Source of the DNA: Anaeramoeba ignava
Lineage: Eukaryota; Metamonada; Anaeramoebidae
Reading direction: 5' to 3'
Assembly (NCBI GenBank): GCA_028826165.1
Contig: JAPDFW010000064.1
Span: 484,099 to 548,098, forward strand
DNA length: 64,000 bases
Part shown: positions 14,325-24,100 of the stretch, in pieces
Position numbering within the stretch: position 1 is the first letter of the stretch
Layout: each line of letters starts with the position of its first letter
Translations under genes and position numbers: made by a program
The notes under the pieces: generated by a model
Seen by the model: only the letters and a program-made list of their open reading frames with translations
The model's database searches: none
What the model was told of the DNA's origin: nothing

Positions 14325-14397
14325 GGTCGTTTAGCTCAGTCGGTAGAGCGCTGTGCTAATAACGCAGATGTCACTGGTTCGAACCCAGTATCGACCA
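14325..14397 (+). tRNA. tRNA-Ile(AAU): tRNA-Ile (anticodon AAU), copy 2
   Basis: The sequence is identical to the copy 1,967 bp upstream over all 73 nt, including the unusual mismatch in the acceptor stem. The 5' flank (ATAAACCTAAAATTTT about 80 bases upstream) and the T-rich 3' flank are nearly the same in both copies. That suggests duplication of a tRNA cassette rather than two independent genes. AAU (read as IAU) would decode ATT, the most common Ile codon in the surrounding genes. Confidence 0.97.
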
Positions 14398-14650
14398 TTT
14401 ATTTTTTTTATTTTTTTTTTATACTTTTTTTTTAAATTAAATTTAATTAACATTTATTAATAATTATTTTATTAAATTTAATTATAAATATTTATATTTT
14501 TATTTAAAATATTTTATTCCACTTTTTTTAAATATATTTTATTAATAATTATTTTATTAAATTTAATTATAAATATTTATATTTTTATTTAAATTATTTT
14601 ATTCCACTTTTTTTGATTATTTTTATTAATAATTATTTTATAAATAATCA

Positions 14651-15417
14651 ATGTCAAATTGTCAAAATGAAATCATCGAAAAGAAAATAAAAGATTTTTC
14701 TCAAAATATTTCTGATCCATTTTTCTTTTTAATTCAAAAAATGATCAACTCAAGATTCTTAAATGATGAAGAAGAAAAAGAAAGAAGAAAAATTGAATTT
14801 AGAAGAAAAGCAGATCAAGAAAGAAAAAAAAGATTTTTCAATGAAAAAATAAGATTGTTTGGAATTGATAAAAAAGGAATTGAAGTGCAAAAAAAAGAAA
14901 AAGAAAAAGAAAGAAAAGAAGAAGAAAAAGAAAAAAAGTAAAAATGGAATAAAAAAAAAGTGGAATTTTTCATTTTGTTTTTTTTTGTTTTGATAGAAAA
15001 ATGGAAAAAGAAATTTTAAAACATCAAGAAGTTTTAAAAAAAAAAGAAGAGGAAATGTCAAATGTCAAAAAAATAATTGCTTTACAAATTCAAAATGAAA
15101 ATAAACAAAAAAGATTGAATGTCAAAAATGATAAAGAAAATCAAGTTGAACATATTGGACTTGTTTCAAAAGGAGTTTTAATAGGAGAATCACAATCAAA
15201 ACCTACAAGATTAGATTTTAGAGGATTAAATTATGAAGAAAAAAATCAAATTTCAAGTCAAAATTCTCAATTAATTGAAAAACAAAAAGAAAAAAAGCAA
15301 AAATTAATTCAAAAAAGAAAAATAATTCCACTTTTAAATCAAGAAAAATTTTTGATTGAAAAGAAAAGAAAATATTCAAGATTTAATAACAAAAATAAAA
15401 GAAAAAAAGTAAAATAA
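14651..15417 (+). CDS. RIB43A-like coiled-coil protein (possible ciliary doublet protein)
   Basis: Two exons, 14651-14937 and 14997-15417, are joined across a 59-nt intron (14938-14996, GTAAAA...GATAG, phase 2), giving about 235 residues. The protein is Lys/Glu-rich and predicted coiled coil. Residues about 60-80 (KKRFFNEKIRLFGIDKKGIE) resemble the RIB43A signature, in which RIFN-K is followed by a G-x-D and a run of charged residues. Residues about 155-190 (GVLIGESQSKPTRLDFRGLN, then YEEK) resemble the second conserved block of the family. RIB43A proteins lie inside ciliary doublet microtubules. The protein is shorter than the usual 350-400 residues. The call rests on two motifs in a low-complexity protein, so a generic coiled-coil protein remains possible. 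It lacks the TCATTTTT element seen before most genes here. Confidence 0.5.
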
Positions 15418-15590
15418 TTGAAGAAGAATTCTTTGATTATTTTCAAAATTCTTCAAGATAAAATAAAACAAACAAACAAATTACGTCATTTATAGTCATT
15501 TTTATTTAATTTTAATTTAATTAAATAAAAAAATTTTTTTTTTCTTTCATTTTTTCATTTTTTCATTTCCAAATCATTTTTAAATTTCAA

Positions 15591-16856
15591 ATGGAAATTA
15601 TTCTTGATAATTCTTCAATTTCAAATTCACTTTTTATCTTTTCCAAATTGCATCCAAAACCAAATTTTACTTTTCGAAAAGAAATAGAAGAAAAACCAAC
15701 AATTTTACCTGCAATCAAATTGAATGACAAAGAGACAATAGAAGGAATAACAACAACAGCAAAATATTTAGCAAAAACAATGAATAAAAAAGCAATCAAC
15801 CAATTTTTTTTTGAAAATAATAAAGAAAATTCTGCTCAAGTTGAACAATGGATTTCATTTGCGAATTCATTTGAAGAAGAAAAAGCAATTGATTCCAAAA
15901 GAATTATTCGCCAACTTAACAATGTTTTGGAGGATCGAGTGTTTTTTGTTGGAAATCAATTTAGTTTTGCGGATATTATTATGTTTTCTACGTTGTATTC
16001 AACAATTAAAGATATTCCAGTTGAAGATTATAGAGGATTTTCTAATTTGATTAGATGGTTTGATAATATTCAACATTTGCCGGAGATTTCAAGTATTAGT
16101 GATTCACCATTTAGTATGATTCCAATTTCAACATTTGTACCTTATCATATTAATTCCAAGAAAGCAAAACCAAATGAAAATGAAAATTTGAATAAAAAAT
16201 TAAATGAAAATCAAAATCAAAATCAAAATCAAAATCAAAATCAAAAAAAAGGAAAACCTTCTCAAGAAGAAATTCAGAAAAGAAGAGAAATGAAAAAACA
16301 ACAAAAAAAGGAAAAAAAAGAAAAAAATCAACCAACTGAACCCGAACAAGATACAACTCCAATAACAAACCACATCAATCTTCAAGTTGGTATTATTCGG
16401 GAAATAAAACCTCATGAAAAAGCAGACACATTATATATTGAAGAAATTGATGTTGGAGAAAAAACAACAAGAACTATTGTGAGTGGAATTCGACCATTTT
16501 ATACAGTTGATCAATTATTGAATCAAAAAGTTGTTGTTATTACTAATTTGAAACCTGCAAAACTTCGAGGTGTTTTGAGTTCGGGAATGCTTCTTGCTGC
16601 TTCAAATCCCGACCATACAAAGGTTGAAATTGTTTCTCCTCCTGAATCAAGTGAAATTGGAGAAAGAATTTGTTTGGGTGAAAAAATTGAAGGTCAACCT
16701 GATAGAGTTTTAAATCCAAAAAAGAAATATTGGGAAACTGTTCAAATGGATTTAAAAACTAAAGATGATTTGGTTGCTTATTATAAAGATTTTCCTTTAA
16801 AAACAAAATCAGGGAATTGTGTTGTTAAATCATTGAAGGGAGCTAAAATCAAATAA
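15591..16856 (+). CDS. Arc1p/AIMP1-like tRNA-binding cofactor of aminoacyl-tRNA synthetases
   Basis: One exon of 421 residues starts at an ATG 45 bases after a run of TCATTTTTT elements. Residues about 75-165 look like a GST C-terminal-like fold (FFVGNQFSFADIIMFSTLYS), as in Arc1p and in eukaryotic Met- and Glu-tRNA synthetase appendages. An Asn-Gln tract and a Lys-rich linker follow (about 190-250). The C-terminal 165 residues are an EMAPII/Trbp111-type tRNA-binding OB fold: LQVGIIREIKPHEKADTLY, GEKTTRTIVSGIRPFY, LKPAKLRGVLSSGMLLAAS and the closing NPKKKYWE. Known members hold synthetases together and raise their affinity for tRNA in the cytosol. No catalytic synthetase domain is present, so this is the stand-alone cofactor. 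Confidence 0.88.
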   Translation: MEIILDNSSISNSLFIFSKLHPKPNFTFRKEIEEKPTILPAIKLNDKETIEGITTTAKYLAKTMNKKAINQFFFENNKENSAQVEQWISFANSFEEEKAIDSKRIIRQLNNVLEDRVFFVGNQFSFADIIMFSTLYSTIKDIPVEDYRGFSNLIRWFDNIQHLPEISSISDSPFSMIPISTFVPYHINSKKAKPNENENLNKKLNENQNQNQNQNQNQKKGKPSQEEIQKRREMKKQQKKEKKEKNQPTEPEQDTTPITNHINLQVGIIREIKPHEKADTLYIEEIDVGEKTTRTIVSGIRPFYTVDQLLNQKVVVITNLKPAKLRGVLSSGMLLAASNPDHTKVEIVSPPESSEIGERICLGEKIEGQPDRVLNPKKKYWETVQMDLKTKDDLVAYYKDFPLKTKSGNCVVKSLKGAKIK

Positions 16857-17026
16857 AGATTAAATTAAATCAAAAATCAAAATTAAATCAAAAATCAAAA
16901 TTAAAATTAAAAATCAAAATTAAATCAAAAATCAAAATTAAATCAAAATCAAATCAAACTCAATAAATTTTCTTCTTTTCTTCTTTTATTTCTCTTTCCA
17001 TTTTTTAATCTCCAAAAAAAAAAAAA

Positions 17027-20000
17027 TTAATTTTTCTTTAATAAATCTTTTTCAAAATTCTTCTTTAATTCTTTAAAAAATTGAACTGCATCATTAAGTG
17101 GAACTTTAGCATCTTTAATCATATTAAGATAAGACCAAAAACCATGAGGAAGTGAATAAACTCTTAAAGAAACAGGAGAAAAAGATTTTTTTAAACGATT
17201 TGCAAACAAAACAGAATCATCAAGTAAAGGATCCATAATTCCAGCTTGAATAACGGTTTTTGGAAATTGGGATAAAATTTGATCAGAAGCAAAAAGTGGA
17301 GATAAAAAAATCTCTTTTTTAGGATCAAAACCATTGGAATCTGGATTGTAACTTTGAAGACAGACTTTAAGAAGTCCATAAGAAAAAAAGGGATCGCAAT
17401 TAAAAAGTGCTCTTGAAAGAGTGTGATCAAAAGAGATATTGAGAGCTGGATATCCCAACAAAACACCCAGTGGAGGAACTAATCCATCTTCCAAAATTTT
17501 GCAACACACTGCAGCAGCTAAATTCCCACCTGCAGAATCCCCAGCTAGTATTATTCTCGGAGTATTTGAATCGACTAATCCGAGTAGTGATCCATTTTCC
17601 AAAATCCATTTGTATGCTTCGTAGCATTCTTCAAATGGTTGAGGATAAGTGACTTCAGGTGGATTTGTGTAGTCAACACTCATAACAGGTATTCCTGTTT
17701 GCTTTGTCCATATTCGAAGCATTGGGGAATGAGAAAATGATGTTTGTGCTACAAAACCTCCTCCATGGAAATGAAGAATAATACAATCAAATTTAATTAG
17801 TTTTTTTTCTTTTTTTTCTTGTGATTTTAAATAATTTTCTAGTTCTTCTTTTTTGCTCATGTTTTTTAATTGTTTCTTCACCATTTTCAGTCGTGCTTTT
17901 GTGTCTGAAATGTATCTTATTGGGATTGAATTCGAATATTTTTTGAATGAAATGAATTGTTCTTTTTCTTTTTCTTTTTTAAATGGAATATAAAATCGGA
18001 AATCATGTTTGATACTTTCAACTGGATGAAATGAAAACCAACGAAGTGGTCTTTTTTCTGTGAGATTCCAAACTGCTCGAATCAGTTTTACATTAATATT
18101 TCCTTCTTTTTTGATAATTGCACATTTTTTTGCACTTGCTTTTTTTTTGAGAAAATATTTTCCAAATCCATATCCAAATGATAATTTTTTTGTGAATGCA
18201 TTCTTTTTATATGAATTTCCGCATGCTGCATATGATGCATTGATTTTTTTAGACATTTTTCTCATTTCTTTGTTGAATTCAAATATAAAGTAATTTTTTT
18301 TGGGTTCATAAATTTGGTTTATAAATTGTTGATATTTTTCAGGTGGATTTTCTCCATCAAATAAGATTTGTGTAAGAATTTTTTCTTGATTGAATAAAAC
18401 ATAATTTCTTTTATTTTCATAATCATTTTGAATATCTAAATTTAAATTTGAATCAGAATCTAAATCTAATTCATTTTCAATTTCATTTTGATTTTCAATT
18501 TGATTTTCATTTTGATTTTGATTTTCATTTTGATTTTCATTTTGATTTTGATTTTCATTTTCAATTTGATTTTCATTTTCAATTTGATTTTGATTTTGAT
18601 TTTGATTTTGATTTTGATTTTGATTTTGATTTTCATTTTCAATTTGATTTTGATTTTGATTTTGATTTTGATTTTGATTTTGATTTTGATTTTGATTTTG
18701 ATTTTGATTTTGATTTTGATTTTCATTTTCATTTTCGATTTTGATTTTCATTTTGATTTTGATTTTGATTTTGGTTTTGGTTTTGGTTTTGGTTTTGGTT
18801 TTGGTTTTGATTTTGATTTTGATTTTGATTTTGATTTTGATTTTGATTTTGATTTTGATTTTGATTTTGATTTTGATTTTGATTTTGATTTTGATTTTCA
18901 TTTTGATTTTCATTTTCATTTTCATTTTGATTTTCATTTTGATTTTGATTTTGATTTTGGTTTTGGTTTTGGTTTTGGTTTTGATTTTGATTTTCATTTT
19001 GATTTTCATTTTGATTTTGATTTTGATTTTGATTTTGATTTTGATTTTGATTTTGATTTTGATTTTGATTTTGATTTTGATTTTGATTTTCATTTTGATT
19101 TTGATTTTCATTTTGATTTTGATTTTGATTTTGATTTTCATTTTGATTTTGATTTTCATTTTCATTTTCATTTTGATTTTGATTTTGATTTTGATTTTGA
19201 TTTTGATTTTGATTTTGATTTTGATTTTGATTTTGATTTTGATTTTGATTTTGATTTTGATTTTGATTTTGATTTTGATTTTGATTTTGATTTTGATTTT
19301 GATTTTGATTTTGATTTTGATTTTGATTTTGATTTTGATTTTGATTTTGGTTTTGATTTTGATTTTCATTTTCATTTTGATTTTGATTTTGATTTTGATT
19401 TTCATTTTCAATTTGATTTTGATTTTGATTTTGATTTTGATTTTGATTTTGATTTTGATTTTGATTTTGATTTTCATTTTGGTTTTGATTTTGTTTGATT
19501 TTGATTTTGATTTTGATTTTCATTTTTTTCATCATTAATTTCAAGTGAAATTTCAGCATTTTCATTTTGTTCTTTTTTTTCTTCTATTTCTGGAATTTCA
19601 GCATTAACAAGATATGGAGCATAATTAATAATAGCAATTAAATTTGTTAACATACCAAAAATAGCATCTGTTTTACTAATGATATTTAAATTCAATTTCC
19701 ATTTTAATAGAATATTAAATAATTCAATTAAAATATCTGAAATAACAAAATTCAAAGCATATAAATTAAATTGAGGAAAAAATTGATTGATAGAAAGATT
19801 TTTAGATGTTTGGTTATCATTTTGAATATCTAAATTTAAATTTGAATCAGAATCTAAATCTAAATCTAATTCATTTTGATTTTGATTTTCATTTTCATTT
19901 TCATTTTCATTTTCATTTTCATTTTCAGTTTCAGTTTCAGTTTCAGTTTCATTTTCATTTTCATTTTCATTTTCATTTTCATTTTCAGTTTCATTTTCAT

Positions 20001-20992
20001 TTTCATTTTCATTTTCATTTTCATTTTCATTTTGATTTTCATTTTCATTTTCAATTTGATTTTCATTTTGATTTTCATTTTCATTTTCATTTTCATTTTC
20101 ATTTTGAATTTGATTTTGATTTTGATTTTCATTTTGATTTTCATTTTGATTTTCATTTTGATTTTCATTTTGATTTTCATTTTCATTTTGATTTTGATTT
20201 TCATTTTCAATTTGATTTTCATTTTCATTTCATTTTGATTTTGATTTTCATTTTCATTTTCATTTTGATTTTCATTTTCATTTTCATTTTCATTTTGAAT
20301 TTTGATTTTGATTTTCATTTTCAATTTCATTTTGATTTTGATTTTGATTTTCATTTTCATTTTCATTTTGATTTTGATTTTGATTTTGATTTTCATTTTG
20401 ATTTTCATTTTGATTTTCAATTTGATTTTGATTTTGATTTGATTTTTGATTTTGATTTTGATTTTGTTTTTCATGAACTTCTTTTTCAAGATTTCTCTTT
20501 TTTGAATGAATACAATATTCTTCTAAAGTAAATAAAATTTTTTGATCAATATCAATTTCTTGATTTATCAAATTAAATTTATCTTTAATTGTATTCAACA
20601 TTTCCGAAATATTATTTAAACGATTAACCACATTTGCAAAATTTTTTTCTTTAATTTTTTTCTTCTTTAATTGAAAAAAATTTTTCTTATTTGATAATAG
20701 ATCATTTACTTCTTGAAAAAGATTTAAAATGACTTGAGTTGAAATTTTTTCAAAATTAACAGATTGAGTAATTTCTAATTGATTATAATGAGTTTTAAGT
20801 TGATTTTTCAAATTCATTTTTGGTTTTTTTTCTGATTTATTTATTAAAGGGGTGTATAAATTATTTTCTAATTTATTTTCTAAATGATTTTCTAAATTAT
20901 TTTCTAAATTATTTTCTAATTTATTTTCTAATTGATTTTCTAATTGATTTTCTAAATTGATTTTCTAATTGATTTTCTAATTGATTTGACAT
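17027..20992 (-). CDS. hormone-sensitive-lipase-like alpha/beta hydrolase with giant Asn/Gln/Glu inserts
   Basis: The C-terminal catalytic domain is clear: LHFHGGGFVAQTS (oxyanion hole, near 17770), SVDYTNPPEVTYP, LAGDSAGGNLAA (nucleophile Ser, near 17530), GIMDPLLDDS (acid) and LPHGFWSY (His, near 17145). HGGGF plus GDSAGG place it in the hormone-sensitive-lipase (family IV) esterases. Upstream pieces (frames at 20817-20290 and 19755-19474, including TNLIAIINYAPYLVNAEIP) resemble the HSL N-terminal domain. Between them lie two hexanucleotide arrays that shift frame at about 20299, 20229, 19495 and 18736. The sense strand of the arrays has no GT or AG, so splicing inside them cannot explain the shifts. 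A start at 20992 (MSNQLENQLENQ) needs one more single-base correction near 20955; 20817 is the next ATG. The neighbour UBR4 is head-to-head. Activity is plausible, since all catalytic residues are present. Confidence 0.8.
18478..19520 (-). repeat. 1-kb hexanucleotide array (AAATCA/AAATGA/AAACCA) inside the lipase gene
   Basis: The array consists of six-base units with few exceptions: a 13-base double unit near 18736 and a four-base unit near 19495 break the register. In one frame the sense strand reads Asn-Gln/Asn-Glu, in another Lys-Ile/Lys-Met, and on the other strand Phe-Asp/Phe-His. A block of GGTTTT units occurs twice (about 18772-18805 and 18958-18980), a sign of internal duplication of the array. 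Confidence 0.9.
19862..20470 (-). repeat. second hexanucleotide array in the lipase gene
   Basis: This array has the same type of units as the one at 18478-19520, richer in AAATGA (Asn-Glu), with a short AAACTGA-type variation (TTTCAG units) at 19925-19950 and 19985. One extra base near 20299 and one missing base near 20229 cancel out, so the outer frame is the same on both sides. Both arrays are bordered by the same peptide block (NELDL...DSDSNLNLDIQND). Confidence 0.85.
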
Positions 20993-21068
20993 TAAAAAAA
21001 AGAAAAAAAAAATGAAAAAAAAAATTATTTTTCATTTTTCATTTTTCATTTTTCATTTTTTTTTTAAA
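20993..21068. promoter_or_regulatory. bidirectional promoter, lipase / UBR4
   Basis: The gap between the two divergent start codons is 76 bp. The left part carries AAAAAATGAAAAAA (the TCATTTTT element for the minus-strand gene). The right part carries four consecutive TTTTTCATTT copies for the plus-strand gene. There is no room for any other promoter, so the core elements of both genes must be here or inside the coding regions. The role of the motif is inferred from its position before many genes in the window. Confidence 0.6.
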
Positions 21069-21083
21069 ATGCAAAATAAAAAA

Positions 21084-21114
<31 letters not shown>

Positions 21115-24100
21115 TTGACCAAGATATCTTTTCTCTTCTCTTCTCAAATAATCATTCTATTTCTTCACATTCACATTCAGCTCTTATAAATGAGCTTATT
21201 TTTGAAACTAAAAATCCAAATCCACAAAAATCAATAAACAAAACATCCATTTGGAAATCAACCATTGAAACCCTTATTAAATCTCTCAAAGACAAAGATT
21301 CTCAAAGCCAATCCTATTTTAAAACACTTGAATATCTTCGTATTTTATACTACATTATTAGAACTTCTCATACAGTTTTTATTGAGGAAGAACAACAAGA
21401 AAATACAAACGAAAACATACCACAAAATGAGAACAATTTTAAAAACACAGATTTATTATTAAATGTCACTCAATCACTTCCTGATTTGCTTAATTTTTTT
21501 AATTCGGATTCTTTTTTCACAGAACATTCTGTCAACAAAAAATCAATGCAGAATCAGCTTTTAATAATCCGTTTCTTTCTCAAATTAATCCGTTTAAATG
21601 ATCTTAATCGCTTCTTTGTTTCAAGTTCTTTTGGATCTATTCTTGTTGGCTCAATTCATGAAATACTAAATTTATTAGTTTCAAATGAGAATCAAAATTT
21701 TAATCAAAAGATACAACAAGAAGAACAACAAAAACAAGGTTCTCTTTTAAAAATCAAGCCGAGAATCGAGCATGTTGATCTTTTCCCATTTTTTGATAAA
21801 AATTTCTTATCCAAATATGGAATCAAACAAGTCTTGGAGGAACCATATTTCCCTTTTTTAGAAACATGTTTTCAAATTATTTTTCATTTTGAAAAAATGA
21901 AGAGTACATGTATTAAGGATTGTGATAATTTGAAGGAGTTATTATCTTTGGAAAGTATGGGAGTTTAAGATTAATATTCAAACTAAAATCAATTTTATTT
22001 CATTTTTATTTCAATTTTGTTTTGTTTTGTTTTGTTTTTTAGAATGGTCGAATATACTTTGTATTTTAATAGATAATAATCAAATTAAGAAAATTCATCC
22101 TTTGCTCAAAAACATCTTGCTCAAACTTGCTGATAACGATAAACAAAAGCACTATTTAATAAGAGACACATTTCTCATTTCTCGCGAATTCGAAAATATT
22201 CAACTCAATTCTTCAAACATCCAAAAATCGAAAAATTTAGTTCCTTATGAATATTACGAGAAAATTGCTATTAATTTAATCAATTTAAGAAACATTGTCT
22301 CAATCCGTCCTCAAAATTGGATCAAATTTTGCATTGAAAATAGTCAAACAATTCCAACAATATTCCGCTTGGCTTTTCTGCTTCCAATCGAAAAGCACAA
22401 GATAATTTGTTTGCAATTATTAACATTTGCGTTTAGTCATTTCAAAAAGGAAAACGATATGAATTTATTGAAAACAGACTTCTTTTTTGCAAATCAAAAC
22501 CAAAATTTGCAACATTTAATATCCGTCTTATTGATTCAAGAAGACAACAAAGAAATTCGAGCGCAATCAAAACAATTCCTGTTTGCGTTGTATTCTGTCC
22601 TCGAACCAAAATCAAAGTTGAAAACACAAATTTTTAAACTAGTTTGGGAAAATTTACTTTTGGCGAGTAAAAATGGCAAAAAAGGCAATCAATTCATGCT
22701 TCTTTTGATTGATTTGATCAATGAATTTGAAAAGGAAAACAAAGACAATTCAAATCCACAGATACAAAGCGATCGAGAATATTTTGTTGAGAAAATCAAG
22801 AACGCACTAAAATCGCAAAATGTGAATTTAATCAAGCATCCAAATTCTCATATTTATCAATTTTTACAGAAAAACATTAATTTTGGAGGGTTTTATTTTG
22901 AAGAGGAGCCGTGTTTTATTTGCAACAACCCAGATTCCCAAATAGAATCTTGCGATATTGAGGATCTTGTTGAGGAAATCAAATACACAGATTCAGCCAT
23001 TTATATTAAATTTTCAAAGGCATTTTCAATTGAGAAACTCAGAGTGGATTTTGTGGAAATTTCCAAAAAAAAACAGGTTCGGTTGATCAACTTCTATTAT
23101 TGCAATAAAAATGTTGGAAACATTGGCAATTTGAAAAATAAATGGGAATTGTGGAAAAAGGTTCGTTCTTTGGAATTGGAAAGATATCAATCACAAGCAG
23201 TAATTGAACTACCCATTCCGATAGTAGCATCAAATTTCTTGGTTGAATTTGCCGAATTTTATCAAAAACCATATGGATTTGTTGAGAAGGTAGAAAGAGA
23301 ATTAAAAATATTATTTTTGGATTGATTATTTTCTTAAAAAAAATTTTTTTCTTCTTTATATTATAAAACAAAAAAAAGTTGATTTGTCCAAGATGTCAAG
23401 TGGAAGTTCACGATAGATTTGGAGTTTGTTCGCAATGCTCTGATAATGCGTATCAATGCAGACAATGCAGAAATATTAACTATGAAAATTTGGATGGATT
23501 TCTCTGCAATGAATGTGGATATTGTCGATATGGAAAATTTCATTTTAAAGTTGACGGCAAAAAAACGGTTGCAATTGAACCTGTTGAAAATGATGAGGAT
23601 CTTGATTCCTCGATGAAGACAATAGACAAGATATCTGAGGAATCGCTCAATTTATTCAGGGACAATGAGTCCAAAAAAAAGAAGATCATTGACTTGATCA
23701 CAAAATTGCAATTTGGATTTGATCGCAATAAGGAATCATTCGACGAGGATGATTTAGTGAACTCAAATATCATGAAAATGGCAACAATATATAATACCGA
23801 GAGTCGGAATATTTTCCAGAAAATGGTTGAGAACACAAAGAAAATTTTATTAATCGGAAAAACAATAACTCAGTATTTGAATTTGAGCGAAAGAAAAAAC
23901 TACCAGCAAGAAGAAGAGACGCTCAAGATGATCAAAAGCAAGGAAATCAAAACGAACAAATGCTATGGATGCGCCGAAAATTTTATCACAATGCTGATTA
24001 AATTGATTGAGAGTATTTCGAATTATCCAAGTTATTCTCAGATTTTCTTCCAAAAGGGAATCCTGATGGAACTACTCCAATTCAATACTCGGCATGGATC

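Larger units (their letters stand above)
11870..14640. repeat. AT-rich satellite, units of about 86-90 bp, around two tRNA genes
   Basis: Dozens of tandem, imperfect units share a TTCCACTTTTT box followed by AAATATATTTTATTAATAA and an AATTATAAATATTTATATTT segment. Most differences are one- or two-base changes in homopolymers. The array contains no open reading frame of note. Both tRNA-Ile genes lie inside it, each in a similar flank of about 300 bp (roughly 12160-12480 and 14135-14450) that is not itself the satellite unit. Confidence 0.85.

Noticed and set aside
18488-19538. Plus-strand open frames of 265-336 residues reading Phe-Asp or Leu-Ile repeats
   Set aside because: They are the reverse side of the hexanucleotide array in the minus-strand lipase gene; they begin and end with the array and hold no unique sequence.
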